Notes under the pieces: generated by a model
Told to the model about the DNA's origin: nothing
Database searches by the model: none
What the model saw: only the letters and a program-made list of their open reading frames with translations
Part shown: piece after piece, positions 46,450-55,191 of the stretch
How the letters are laid out: every line of letters begins with the position of its first letter
Position numbering within the stretch: position 1 is the stretch's first letter
Assembly (NCBI GenBank): GCA_018613035.1
Contig: JAGGRA010000031.1
Location: 73,284 to 137,283, forward strand
DNA from: Pseudomonas sp. ISL-84
GTDB lineage: Bacteria; Bacillota; Bacilli; Bacillales; Cytobacillaceae
Length of the DNA: 64,000 nt
Direction of reading: 5' to 3'
Translations under genes and position numbers: made by a program

Positions 46450-46484
46450 GAGAAGCTGGCCGGCTTTTAACCGGCCAGCTTCTT
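46450..46484 (+). terminator. Terminator of yhaA
   Basis: GAAGCTGGCCGG and CCGGCCAGCTTC arms, loop CTTTTAA, then TTTATTCTTTTT. Confidence 0.93.
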
Positions 46485-46583
46485 TATTCTTTTTGACGTA
46501 ATTACTTTTGACACACATACTGACCAGCCTTATCAGCAGAAGTAAATCGGGAGACGATGTAATAACTCACATGATCCCCCACA

Positions 46584-46617
46584 TAAAAAACAACCCCAAG
46601 TCTAATCAGGCCTTGGA
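46584..46617 (-). terminator. Terminator of ecsABC
   Basis: On the minus strand CCAAG and CTTGG arms followed by GGTTGTTTTTT; overlaps the end of ecsC. Confidence 0.55.
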
Positions 46618-47327
46618 GCTGTTTTCAATATTCGAATGCGGTAGGCATTTTTTGCTGTTTCACCCAGGTGGTCAAGCAAGTTGTAGTTCGCATATGCCCC
46701 AACTGCAGCTCCTATTCCTGGCACAAGCTGAAGCATTTTAACGAAGTCGATATAATCGCGGTATTCCTGCTGAAATTCTTTCCAGTCCAATTCTTTCAAT
46801 CCGTCTTTGCGGTCATCCCACTCTTCAATCAGCTTAAGAGTGTTCTTCCTTTTATCATCACTTGAAAACGCAAGCTGAAAAATATGCAGGATGAAGAGCC
46901 GCTCCTCATACTCGTCTGTATCATAACCATAGATGGCAGCAGCCTCAAAAAGGAATTTCATTTTAATACTTAACAGGAGAGGAAAATCAGCCAGGCCAAG
47001 GAGGATCCCTCCCGCTCCAGTACCAGCTCCCTCTACAGCAGCCGTTTTGCGGAAAGCCGCAATCTTTTGATTCAGCATTTCATCCATGTTGGCCAATTTG
47101 CTGCCGGAAGCTTGTTTTTTCCTTGTGGTTGCGTTTGATCCTATCAAAGTGGCCTTTACCATATTTTTAATGCTATCTGTGATGATTTGATGTGCTTTTT
47201 CTGGTATAAGGCTATTTACCTTGGTTTGCGCTTTTTTTGAGAGACGATTTAGCAGGCTGGAGCGTTTGTTTATTTGTCTCTTCCATTCCTCGATTTCCTG
47301 ATATGCTTTTAATTCATACTGCTTCAT
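46602..47327 (-). CDS. ecsC: EcsC family protein
   Basis: Third gene of ecsABC, 241 residues from the ATG at 47327 (GGGAGGT upstream). EcsC-domain features: Gly/Ala-rich AAVEGAGTGAGGILLGLADFPLLLSIKM near the middle and LVPGIGAAVGAYANYNLLDHLGETA near the end. Probably membrane-associated. Its role is unclear; ecsA and ecsB account for the secretion, competence and sporulation phenotypes known in B. subtilis. Confidence 0.93.
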   Translation of the reverse strand: MKQYELKAYQEIEEWKRQINKRSSLLNRLSKKAQTKVNSLIPEKAHQIITDSIKNMVKATLIGSNATTRKKQASGSKLANMDEMLNQKIAAFRKTAAVEGAGTGAGGILLGLADFPLLLSIKMKFLFEAAAIYGYDTDEYEERLFILHIFQLAFSSDDKRKNTLKLIEEWDDRKDGLKELDWKEFQQEYRDYIDFVKMLQLVPGIGAAVGAYANYNLLDHLGETAKNAYRIRILKTAPRPD

Positions 47328-47403
47328 GGCATACCTCCCTTTTGTCAGGATTGATATTAATTCGCATATCACCGGAAAATAGTTTCAATTTATTCCATCT
47401 GGC

Positions 47404-48612
47404 TTATTTCAGATGCTTTTGGATATACATATGGGTATACATATAGGCAAAAACAATGCCTGCGGCAAAAGATAAAAGTGAAGCCATCCAATCCCCCTTT
47501 GCCATAACAGCTATTGATAGTAAGAAGGACTGCAAATATAAAATGCCTGACAGCAATTGTTTAAAGGATTTTTCTTTAAGCTTCTCTTGAACAGGGTACA
47601 GGTTCACCCATAATTTATTTTGATAGTGGTTCCAAAGCGGCAAAAGCTGAAAGCCTGTTAAATACATAAAAAGCAAAACCAGCAGAATTTGGCCTAATCC
47701 AAACGAAATTACGTAAATCGCTGCACCGCCGATAATTGTTAAGCGAATATACAGGCCTAAATAATCACCCGACCGGAGAAATGTCCTTACAAACAGGTTT
47801 TTGAAAGTTTCTTCCTGCTTAAAAGGAATGCTTGCGAGCAGCCAATCGAGCCATTTTCGTCTCTTTACCTGATCCCTGAGCTTAGGGACATCTGTAAACA
47901 TATTGGCCAGCCGGTAAAAAGAAGTCATTCTTTTTTCCTCCTGGTCAATTAAGAACTCCCATTTTAGTCCCATACCTTTTGACTTCGTGCTGAAGTACCA
48001 AAACAGTACGATAAGCAGGGCTCCGACCGCCAGCATAAATATCGGATTGGCACCTGAGAACAGCAGATAAAGAAATGCCGCATTAACCGCGTAACGGACA
48101 AAGGTATCCAATAAATGAACGTTTGTTTCAACATAATATTGAATTTTCCACCGGATAAGCAAATTAACTGCTTTTATGGCCAAAATAATCCCTAAAAGCG
48201 GCAAAAAGGCTTGGAAATTCCCTTCATTTACACGGGCATACATTGGCATAAAAATCCCAAGGCCCATGATAAGCAAGTAGGCATGCACCAAAAAGCTGAC
48301 AACCATCGAACGTTTAAAATACCCTGAAAGCCGGTCTTCAAGCGGCAAAAGGAACACCTTATCCGCTTCTGAAAGAAACGTATAGATCGGACTGTATGTA
48401 AGTAAAATGGCAAGAATAACCGCCATCACTGCGGGAGCGGGAAAATGCTCCGGCAGAGTCTTTAGCCATTCCTGATAATAATATGCGGCTGTGCCCAGCA
48501 GGAAAACCATGACAATGACAATATGGCCATTAAAAATATATCTAAGGTAGCGGGAAAGCTCTTTGCTTGTCCTCCCAAACCGCTCTTTCCACAATCGTTT
48601 TTCATCAAACAT
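47404..48612 (-). CDS. ecsB: ABC transporter permease EcsB
   Basis: Membrane subunit of 402 residues with six to eight hydrophobic segments. It begins at the ATG at 48612 (MFDEKRLWKERFG) behind AAAGGAAG and overlaps the ecsA stop by 8 nt. In B. subtilis EcsAB affects RasP intramembrane proteolysis and protein secretion. Relatives have also been linked to peptide export in other Bacillales. Confidence 0.93.
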   Translation of the reverse strand: MFDEKRLWKERFGRTSKELSRYLRYIFNGHIVIVMVFLLGTAAYYYQEWLKTLPEHFPAPAVMAVILAILLTYSPIYTFLSEADKVFLLPLEDRLSGYFKRSMVVSFLVHAYLLIMGLGIFMPMYARVNEGNFQAFLPLLGIILAIKAVNLLIRWKIQYYVETNVHLLDTFVRYAVNAAFLYLLFSGANPIFMLAVGALLIVLFWYFSTKSKGMGLKWEFLIDQEEKRMTSFYRLANMFTDVPKLRDQVKRRKWLDWLLASIPFKQEETFKNLFVRTFLRSGDYLGLYIRLTIIGGAAIYVISFGLGQILLVLLFMYLTGFQLLPLWNHYQNKLWVNLYPVQEKLKEKSFKQLLSGILYLQSFLLSIAVMAKGDWMASLLSFAAGIVFAYMYTHMYIQKHLK

Positions 48613-49345
48613 AGTCTTCTTCCTTTGTGAGCTGAATATATAAATCGTCAAGAGTCGCTCCCGGCATGGCAAATTGCTTCTGCAGCTCTGCTAACGTGCC
48701 TTTTGCCCTTACTTTTCCTTCATGTAATATAACAAAGCGGTCACAATATCTTTCTGCGGTGGCAAGGATATGTGTAGACATAAGAATGCCAGCCCCGCTC
48801 TCTTTCATCTTCTTCATGAGGTCAAGCAAGGATTGAATTCCAAGCGGATCAAGCCCTACGAAAGGCTCATCCACTATATATAAAGAAGGCTGGACAAGAA
48901 AAGCGCACATAATCATTACCTTCTGCTTCATCCCTTTTGAAAAATGAGCGGGAAACCACTTCAGTCTCTTTTCCATCCTAAATTCCTTCAGAAGCCTCTC
49001 TTGTCTTTTTTTATATTCCGCTTCCGGAACACCGTAGGCCATTGCTGTAATCCTCATATGCTCCTCTAGTGTTAATTCATCATATAGAATAGGCGTTTCC
49101 GGTACAAAGGTGAATTGTTTGCGATAGCCTTCTTTATCTTTGAGAAACTCCATGCCATTTATCGTGATCCCGCCTTCATGCGGTTCCATCAAGCCAATTA
49201 CATGCTTTATGGTCGTACTCTTGCCTGCACCGTTCAAGCCGATTAGGCCTACTATTTCATTTGCCCCCACTTCAAAGGAAACGTCCTTCAGAACCGGGTT
49301 TCTAGTATAGCCGCCTGTTACATTCTTTATCTCCAAAAGAGCCAT
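48605..49345 (-). CDS. ecsA: ABC transporter ATP-binding protein EcsA
   Basis: ATPase of the Ecs transporter, 246 residues. Walker A GLNGAGKST near 36-44, signature FSKGMKQKVM (SKGMK in place of SGG) near 135, Walker B LYIVDEPFVGLD near 155 and the switch His in MSTHILATAE. The ATG at 49345 lies nine bases after GGAAGG. Its promoter must lie in the 49.35-49.45 kb region shared with the candidate small RNA. Confidence 0.95.
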   Translation of the reverse strand: MALLEIKNVTGGYTRNPVLKDVSFEVGANEIVGLIGLNGAGKSTTIKHVIGLMEPHEGGITINGMEFLKDKEGYRKQFTFVPETPILYDELTLEEHMRITAMAYGVPEAEYKKRQERLLKEFRMEKRLKWFPAHFSKGMKQKVMIMCAFLVQPSLYIVDEPFVGLDPLGIQSLLDLMKKMKESGAGILMSTHILATAERYCDRFVILHEGKVRAKGTLAELQKQFAMPGATLDDLYIQLTKEEDYV

Positions 49346-49436
49346 TCTCAACGTCCTTCCCTTATGCTATGTAAGACCATTGTAAAAAAAGCCAAAGCGA
49401 GTTGTCCAGTTTGGTAAAAAATCTTTAAATTCATTT

Positions 49437-49897
49437 ACATATAAAAACCCAAAGCGGGCATTCTAATTTATGAAGGGGAAACAAGTCATTTGAATCCATC
49501 GAATGATCAAAACTCGAAATGAGGTGTCTGTCGCAGACAGTTTCCTTTCAGTATAAGCTTCAAACGTTCCTAACAAGGGGATGGTTGCATTGCACAACAG
49601 TGTGAAAAACCAGCAGATCTTAAACACTTGATCGCTTTACCCGTAAGTGGTCACTAAGTCATTTTTAAATGAGGTGTTTGTTAAAGACTATCATCCAGGC
49701 TTTATACGTTGAGAAACATATAAAGAAATAAGGGGATGGTCCGATTGAACAAAGATCGATTTTCTCTAGAAATAAACACAATTCATTAAAAATGAGGTGT
49801 TTGTCAAAGAGAATTTCCTGAAGTAGAAACGTCAAATAGAAGCTTCCCCTTCACGAAGGCAGGATTCCATGCGGATCCTGCCTTTACTTTTTTTCAA
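49437..49897 (+). ncRNA. Candidate modular small RNA between ecsA and hit
   Basis: No open frame explains this 670-bp gap. Two motifs alternate three times on the plus strand: AAGGGGA (49473, 49575, 49730; the last two continue TGG) and AAATGAGGTGTYTGT (49517, 49667, 49790). TGAAGGGGAA at 49471-49480 is exactly complementary to TTCCCCTTCA at 49844-49853, which could close the whole element, and a strong terminator follows. A possible promoter is TTGTCC-17-TTAAAT (49402-49430). Boundaries and existence of the transcript are inferred. Confidence 0.5.
49856..49897 (+). terminator. Terminator of the candidate small RNA
   Basis: AAGGCAGGAT (49856-49865) and ATCCTGCCTT (49875-49884), then TACTTTTTTT. 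The T run is on the plus strand only, with no plus-strand gene upstream of it other than the proposed RNA. Confidence 0.85.
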
Positions 49898-50022
49898 GGC
49901 TCTTTTCTAAAGGAAAAGACCTGCAGGAAAAAACTAAACTATTGGAAGTTTCGCTTTATCGTTTTTTTGGTGAATATGGTAAAATCGTGTAAAATAGCTA
50001 AATGAAGATTGGAGATGTTTGA

Positions 50023-50442
50023 ATGAGCGATTGTATTTTCTGTAAAATTATCGGCGGTGAAATCCCCGCAGCCAAAGTTTATGAAAACGAACATGTGATG
50101 GCCTTCCTGGATATTAGCCAGGTCACAAAGGGCCATACACTTGTAATCCCCAAAGTACATAAAGAAAATTTATATGAAATGGATCCTGAAACAGCTCGTA
50201 ATTATTTTGAAGCTGTCCCAAAAATTGCAAAAGCCATCAAAGCTGAGTTTGATCCGGTGGGTTTAAATTTGATTAATAACAACGGCGAGCTTGCAGGGCA
50301 AACCGTTTTCCATTTCCATTCGCATCTTATTCCCCGCTATGGCGAGGGTGACGGGTTGGGAGTTGTCTGGAAGTCACACCAATCAGAATATACTGCATCC
50401 GACCTTCAAGAAATTTCAGAAGGCATAAAAAAACATCTTTAG
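50023..50442 (+). CDS. hit: HIT family protein
   Basis: Histidine-triad nucleotide hydrolase/transferase of 139 residues. The triad H97, H99, H101 lies in VFHFHSHLIPRY, the zinc-type start CIFCKIIGGEIP is present, and the AAKVYENEHVMAFLDI segment is typical. Likely cleaves AMP-linked substrates. GGAGATG lies upstream of the ATG. Divergent from ecsA as in B. subtilis. Confidence 0.95.
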   Translation: MSDCIFCKIIGGEIPAAKVYENEHVMAFLDISQVTKGHTLVIPKVHKENLYEMDPETARNYFEAVPKIAKAIKAEFDPVGLNLINNNGELAGQTVFHFHSHLIPRYGEGDGLGVVWKSHQSEYTASDLQEISEGIKKHL

Positions 50443-50448
50443 TACTCT

Positions 50449-50480
50449 GGCTTTCCTGTTCACACAGGAAAGCTTTTTTG
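50449..50480 (+). terminator. Terminator of hit
   Basis: GCTTTCCTG and CAGGAAAGC arms with loop TTCACA, then TTTTTTG. Confidence 0.88.
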
Positions 50481-50649
50481 CTGTTAACCATCCCTTAAAT
50501 CATATGCATGACCTCCTAATTAATTTTCTAAATGTTCATTATTTTCTCTGTACAAAACAATAAATTTTGATAACATATAAACTATCTTTATTTCTTCACA
50601 GCGTTATAGTAAAAAGATAATATTTTCACTTGAATTTGGAGGGAGAAAC

Positions 50650-51732
50650 ATGAACCGTGCACTAAATTTTAATGCAGGACCTGCAGCATTGCCTGAAGCG
50701 GTTTTAAAGGAAGCAGAAAAAAATTGGCTCAACTTCAATGGTACAGGAATGGCAATTATGGAACTTAGCCATAGAAGCAAGGAATATCAAGCTGTCCATG
50801 ATAAAGCAATCTCACTGCTAAAGAAATTATTATCCATCCCCGATGACTATGAAGTGTTGTTTATCCAAGGCGGAGCTAGTCTCCAGTTCTCAATGGTTCC
50901 AATGAATCTGCTTAGTAAGGACCAAACAGCCCATTATGTTTTAAGCGGTTCATGGTCGGAAAAGGCGTTAAAAGAAGCAAACAAACTCGGCAAAACTAAT
51001 ATTGCAGCTTCAAGCAAGGATCAAAAATATCGTTTTATACCTAAATATCATGAAGATGCAAATTTGGAAAATGCAGCTTACCTTCACATCACAAGCAACA
51101 ATACAATTTACGGAACCCAGTGGCATTCATTTCCTTCAAATGAGAAAACACCATTGATTGCAGACATGTCCAGCGATATTCTAAGCAGGCCATTAGATAT
51201 GAGCAATTTCGACTTAATTTATGCTGGGGCCCAGAAAAACCTTGGACCTTCAGGCGTTACAGTAGTAATCATCAGCAAAAAACTTTTGGAAAAATCATCT
51301 GAAGAATTGCCATCCATGCTGAATTATAATACTTATGCCAATAACAACTCCCTATATAACACACCTCCTACCCTGGCAATTTACTTGCTGGCCTTAGTGC
51401 TGGAATGGGCGGACAGGGAAGGCGGCCTTCTGCAAATCGAGAGAGTCAATGATGAAAAAGCAAAAATCCTTTATGATGTAATAGATGAAAGTGAAGGCTT
51501 TTACCTGGGGCATGCTCTTAAAGACAGCAGGTCGAGAATGAATGTCACTTTTAACCTGCACAACGAAGAAGCTTCAAAGGACTTCTTGAACCAAGCAAAA
51601 GAAGCGGGATTCGTCGGACTGGGCGGCCACCGTTCTATTGGAGGCTGCCGCGCTTCCATCTACAACGCTGTTCCTGCAGAGCATGTCCAAAAGCTTGCTG
51701 ATTTCATGAAAGCTTTCAAAAACAAAAATTAA
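50650..51732 (+). CDS. serC: Phosphoserine aminotransferase
   Basis: PLP enzyme of 360 residues in serine and pyridoxine synthesis, converting 3-phosphohydroxypyruvate with glutamate to phosphoserine. Start NFNAGPAALPEAVL and the PLP lysine K196 in YAGAQKNLGPSG are clear, as is the C-terminal GFVGLGGHRSIGGCRASIYNA. GGAGGGAGAAAC precedes the ATG. No T-box is seen in the 200-bp leader. Lies between hit and trpP as in B. subtilis. Confidence 0.97.
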   Translation: MNRALNFNAGPAALPEAVLKEAEKNWLNFNGTGMAIMELSHRSKEYQAVHDKAISLLKKLLSIPDDYEVLFIQGGASLQFSMVPMNLLSKDQTAHYVLSGSWSEKALKEANKLGKTNIAASSKDQKYRFIPKYHEDANLENAAYLHITSNNTIYGTQWHSFPSNEKTPLIADMSSDILSRPLDMSNFDLIYAGAQKNLGPSGVTVVIISKKLLEKSSEELPSMLNYNTYANNNSLYNTPPTLAIYLLALVLEWADREGGLLQIERVNDEKAKILYDVIDESEGFYLGHALKDSRSRMNVTFNLHNEEASKDFLNQAKEAGFVGLGGHRSIGGCRASIYNAVPAEHVQKLADFMKAFKNKN

Positions 51733-51767
51733 AAAATATTAACACTTTTTATTCAAATAATATATGT

Positions 51768-51862
51768 TATAATGAGTTAACGTTTTTCGCTGCAGGCAAT
51801 GAGTGCACTGCAGGAGGAACAAATTTTTGAGCTTTAGAATAGCAGAGGAGAGATGAGAAGTG
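51768..51862 (+). promoter_or_regulatory. trpP promoter and predicted TRAP-binding site over the start codon
   Basis: An extended -10 TGTTATAAT ends at 51773. Just before the GTG start, triplets GAG, TAG, TAG, GAG, GAG, GAG begin at 51829, 51835, 51840, 51845, 51850 and 51855, with 3 then 2-nt spacers, overlapping the ribosome site. TRAP binds (G/U)AG repeats with 2-3 nt spacing; the mRNA of B. subtilis trpP is translationally repressed by TRAP. Further GAG/AAG triplets lie on both sides. Confidence 0.85.
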
Positions 51863-52387
51863 AATACAAAGAATTTAGTGGCCCTTTCCCTATTAGTTGG
51901 GATGGGAGCTGTACTGCATGCCGTAGTTCCTGGATTTTTCCTGGGAATGAAACCCGATATGATGCTTACAATGATGTTTTTGGGAATTATCCTTTTTCCT
52001 GACAGAAAAAGTGTTTTGCTTTTGGGATTGGTAACTGGCTTAATTTCCGGCCTAACTACAACCTTTCCTGGCGGATTATTACCTAATATTATTGATAAGC
52101 CAGTCACAGCATTTGCATTTTTTGCTTTGTTTTTAGCATTAACGAAATTCAGCAAGTCCATTGTCAGTGCAGCTGTTCTAACAGCAGTCGGAACAGTTAT
52201 TTCAGGGGTTGTGTTTTTAACATCGGCATTCCTGATTGTCGGACTTCCTGGGCCATTTGCAGCGTTGTTCGCAGCAGTCGTATTGCCGGCCGCTGCGGTT
52301 AATACAGTGGCTATGGTAATTCTTTACCCTGTTGCCCAATCTATAGCAAGCAGAACAAAGCTGACGCAGCAGCCTATCAGTCAATAA
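51860..52387 (+). CDS. trpP: Tryptophan transporter TrpP
   Basis: Membrane protein of 175 residues with five hydrophobic segments, closely resembling the B. subtilis tryptophan transporter (FLGMKPDMMLTMMFLGIILF, then TTFPGGLLPNIIDKPVT). It starts at GTG within a run of GAG triplets that forms the predicted TRAP site, so tryptophan should block its translation. Monocistronic with its own promoter and terminator. Confidence 0.93.
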   Translation: MNTKNLVALSLLVGMGAVLHAVVPGFFLGMKPDMMLTMMFLGIILFPDRKSVLLLGLVTGLISGLTTTFPGGLLPNIIDKPVTAFAFFALFLALTKFSKSIVSAAVLTAVGTVISGVVFLTSAFLIVGLPGPFAALFAAVVLPAAAVNTVAMVILYPVAQSIASRTKLTQQPISQ

Positions 52388-52402
52388 TACAATATTAAAA
52401 TA

Positions 52403-52429
52403 TAAAGCCCGCAGACTGCGGGCTTTTCT
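52403..52429 (+). terminator. Terminator of trpP
   Basis: AAGCCCGCA and TGCGGGCTT arms, loop GAC, then TTCTATATTT. Confidence 0.9.
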
Positions 52430-52438
52430 ATATTTCAC

Positions 52439-52630
52439 TTATTGAAAACTCCCCACAATCAGGCCAATCAGGAATAAGAGTGCCCCCCCTGCCGCTAAAG
52501 CAGCGGCTCTTTTTTTAAGAACATATTTCGGTGGATAGACTCCCGGTTTTTTTATTGAAAGCAAAAAATGGATCCCCCCCAAAAACAACACCACACTTAA
52601 TGCAAATAAGCCAGCCGCCGCTCCCGTCAA
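52439..52630 (-). CDS. Small two-helix membrane protein
   Basis: 63-residue hydrophobic protein with helices at about 4-24 and 42-62, separated by a basic loop (SIKKPGVYPPKYVLKKR). I do not recognise the family. It begins at TTG with GGAGG seven bases upstream; codons further upstream would include this ribosome site. Convergent with trpP and divergent from yhaH, so it is its own unit. Confidence 0.65.
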   Translation of the reverse strand: MTGAAAGLFALSVVLFLGGIHFLLSIKKPGVYPPKYVLKKRAAALAAGGALLFLIGLIVGSFQ

Positions 52631-52770
52631 CCGATCTCCTCCCTTCAAACACCATCCTGTAAGTATCCCTTAGTGAATTGTATGCCTGTTTCTGGCCAGC
52701 TATGAGAGGATATGGTTTACTCTGCCTGCTTTTGTGATATAGATACAGGAATGATCCTTTAATTTTTGAG

Positions 52771-52898
52771 TGTGTCAAAGCCCAATGGTGACTTTGCACT
52801 TTTTGATCGAAGCGGAAGGGCACAAGGAGCCAAAGAGATTCTAAAGACCGGTCAGTTCGCGGAGCGCTTTGAGCGAAATCAGCTGGCAAAGTTAATAA
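52771..52898 (-). repeat. Dispersed repeat family A, degenerate copy A4
   Basis: Diverged copy in the yhaH upstream region: GTGTCAAAGC at one end, TTGATCGAAGCGGAAGGGCAC, then GAGCGAAATCAGCTGGCAAAG at the other, each matching A3 with several changes. The remaining bases of 52631-52971 show no gene. Confidence 0.55.
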
Positions 52899-52971
52899 CT
52901 TAATTTTTAGCTTTAGAAAATGGAACAATGTAGTAAAATAGAAATATAATCAACATTTTGAGGTGAAGTTT

Positions 52972-53331
52972 ATGAAAGCCAAATCTTTATTGCTTGGATT
53001 CTTAGTTGGCGGCGCTGCTGCCGGCATTTCCACTCTTTTAACAGCACCTGCTTCAGGAAGGGAAGCAAGGCAATATTTAAAAGACAGTAAATACACTCTA
53101 AAAAACCAACTAACAGAGCTTAAGGCTGAAATAATGGATATAAAAAACTCTGCTTCCTTTGCATCTAAGGAAGGAAAATCTGCATTTAAAGAATTCTCAA
53201 AAGACATTAAATTTTCCATTAATAATTGGAAAAATGAGATTCGCCCCCATCAGCATGAACTGCAGCGTGAATTACAAGAAATTGAAGCTGCCATCCGAGA
53301 GCTTGAAACAAACTTAAATTCAAATAAATAA
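52972..53331 (+). CDS. yhaH: YtxH-like protein YhaH
   Basis: Protein of 119 residues with an N-terminal hydrophobic, Gly-rich segment (SLLLGFLVGGAAAGISTLLTAPASGREAR, residues 4-32) and a long charged helical tail, the YtxH/gas-vesicle-GvpP-like pattern. Function unknown; relatives are stress or sporulation linked. The ATG at 52972 follows GAGGTG. Lies between trpP and hpr as in B. subtilis. Confidence 0.85.
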   Translation: MKAKSLLLGFLVGGAAAGISTLLTAPASGREARQYLKDSKYTLKNQLTELKAEIMDIKNSASFASKEGKSAFKEFSKDIKFSINNWKNEIRPHQHELQRELQEIEAAIRELETNLNSNK

Positions 53332-53340
53332 TTTTCCAAA

Positions 53341-53380
53341 AAATCCTTCTTTTTATTTAGTTAAAAAGAAGGATTTTTTC
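53341..53380 (+). terminator. Terminator of yhaH
   Basis: AATCCTTCTTTTT and AAAAAGAAGGATT arms with a 7-nt loop, then TTTTC. Confidence 0.9.
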
Positions 53381-53632
53381 ATCTTTAGCCGAAAACCAAT
53401 ATATTATAAAAATGCTTCATTTTTTTATTTTATATCAAAAGTTGCTACAATCCTTGTCGTAGAGCCTTTTACAGAAATGCGAAAAGATATTTCTAAAAAT
53501 TTTGTAAATTTATATCTTTATTAATTTTTGTTTTATTGGCATAATGATAATAAGAAAAGCAATAGAACAGCTGGGCTTTCGTCCAGAAATGAAAGCTTTC
53601 TTATTAATTTTACAAAGTAGGTGAATTACTGA

Positions 53633-54208
53633 ATGACGGATAAACCAATTTCAATGAAGGAAGCAATGATTTTCAGCCAAAGAATTGCACAACTGAGCAA
53701 AGCCCTTTGGAAGTCGATTGAGAAGGACTGGCAGCAATGGATTAAGCCTTATGACTTGAATATTAACGAACATCATATTTTATGGATTGCCTATCATTTG
53801 AACGGTGCTTCTATTTCGGATGTTGCAAAGTTTGGTGTCATGCATGTTTCAACTGCATTCAATTTCTCCAAAAAACTTGAGGAACGGGGTTTTCTCCAAT
53901 TTTCAAAGAAAGAAAGCGATAAAAGAAATACTTATATCAAATTGACTGAAGAGGGAGAAAAGGTGTTATTAAGCCTTATGGAGACCTATTCACCTGAAAA
54001 AAATGCCGTATTCTCCGGTGCAATGCCATTAAGGGAACTGTATGGAAAGTTCCCTGATATCATTGAAATCATGGCTATTGTCCGCAATATTTACGGTGAT
54101 GACTTTATGGAAATCTTTGAAAAGTCCTTCGCTAATCTGGAGAATCAATTCGATGAAGAAGAAGGTAAATTAAAGAAAAAAGAAACAGCGGAAAAGGAAC
54201 TTGTATAG
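53633..54208 (+). CDS. hpr: MarR-family transition-state regulator Hpr/ScoC
   Basis: Repressor of extracellular proteases, motility and sporulation entry in B. subtilis. The 191-residue protein has a winged HTH ([45 protein letters not shown], residues about 43-87, with the wing [16 protein letters not shown]) and the long C-terminal ScoC dimer extension, ending in a charged tail. AGGTG lies nine bases before the ATG. Confidence 0.94.
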   Translation: MTDKPISMKEAMIFSQRIAQLSKALWKSIEKDWQQWIKPYDLNINEHHILWIAYHLNGASISDVAKFGVMHVSTAFNFSKKLEERGFLQFSKKESDKRNTYIKLTEEGEKVLLSLMETYSPEKNAVFSGAMPLRELYGKFPDIIEIMAIVRNIYGDDFMEIFEKSFANLENQFDEEEGKLKKKETAEKELV

Positions 54209-54477
54209 AAATAGAAAACTTCCTTACCTTATAAAATAGTATGTAAACCCTTACAAAGCGGATGAATCACATTCGCTTTCCATCTTGATTTCCCATGCTC
54301 ACTTCTTCACATTCTTCTTATACTATCCCTCTTTTATATAATCCGATTCCCCTAAAATTAAAAAGAGTTTTTTCGACAAAATGCTTTAAATTTCCCTATT
54401 GATTTTTTTCTATATTCATCGTAAAGTATCTTAGTGAGTTTGGAAGAAAACTAATTTCTCCTTTCGGAGGTATTGAT

Positions 54478-55026
54478 ATGATGAATTGCTGGAAGACGAT
54501 TAACTTCACGAAGCAATATGGATCGCAAAGACTTTTTATATTGTCTTCCTTAACCATGCTGGCTACGTTTATTTTTACTTATGTTCCTGCAACATACTTA
54601 TTCGTGCCAGAAACCTTTTACGATAATTATTTTATTTTCTTTGCGGCAGGCTTATGGTTTATGTATCCATTGCATAAACTGATACATTATTTGCCTATTG
54701 CCCATCTAGGGAAAATTGTTAAAAAGCGCGTATCATTTAGATATGGCATTTTGCCAGTTATATATATAAGGATTACTGAACCTATTTCAAAATGGCTTTT
54801 CCTGACAGCTATTATGGCGCCGACTTTGATCATTAACAGCTTACTGTTAGCTGCATGCTTTATTTTTCCGAATTATGTTCATTATTTAGTTATCTTGTTT
54901 GCATTTCATGCTGGAATTTCCTTTTCCGATATGGTTTGTGCCAAAAATGTGCTTACTGCACCAAATCATTCATATATTGAAGAAAACGAAGACGGATTTG
55001 AGATTCTGCTGCATACACATCAATAA
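54478..55026 (+). CDS. DUF3267-like membrane protein (YhaJ-like)
   Basis: Membrane protein of 182 residues with four or five helices. The segment WFMYPLHKLIHYLPIAHLG resembles the HExxH-like region of DUF3267 putative metalloproteases, but the Glu is replaced (HKLIH), so activity is doubtful. Position between hpr and prsA suggests YhaJ. GGAGG is seven bases before the first of two ATGs. Confidence 0.7.
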   Translation: MMNCWKTINFTKQYGSQRLFILSSLTMLATFIFTYVPATYLFVPETFYDNYFIFFAAGLWFMYPLHKLIHYLPIAHLGKIVKKRVSFRYGILPVIYIRITEPISKWLFLTAIMAPTLIINSLLLAACFIFPNYVHYLVILFAFHAGISFSDMVCAKNVLTAPNHSYIEENEDGFEILLHTHQ

Positions 55027-55041
55027 CTTTATAGGATGATA

Positions 55042-55107
55042 GCGGGTATCCTGAAAAAGGATACCTTTTACATAACATTGCCTCTTCAAAGGCAATCTTT
55101 TATACTA
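55042..55107 (+). terminator. Tandem terminators after the DUF3267 gene
   Basis: GGTATCC and GGATACC arms then TTTTAC (55045-55070); ATTGCC and GGCAAT arms then CTTTTATAC (55077-55105). Confidence 0.75.
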
Positions 55108-55191
55108 TCTTTTTTTTGTGAATTTTGTTATTGTAAATAACAGACAAAACATAAAAAGCGACTAAATGACTGCCCAAGGAGGGAATCTTGG

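Noticed and set aside
49667-49730. Short peptide starting at TTG after the GAGGTG motif in the ecsA-hit gap
   Set aside because: The three motif copies are followed by unrelated frames of different length, so the motif is not a conserved translation start.
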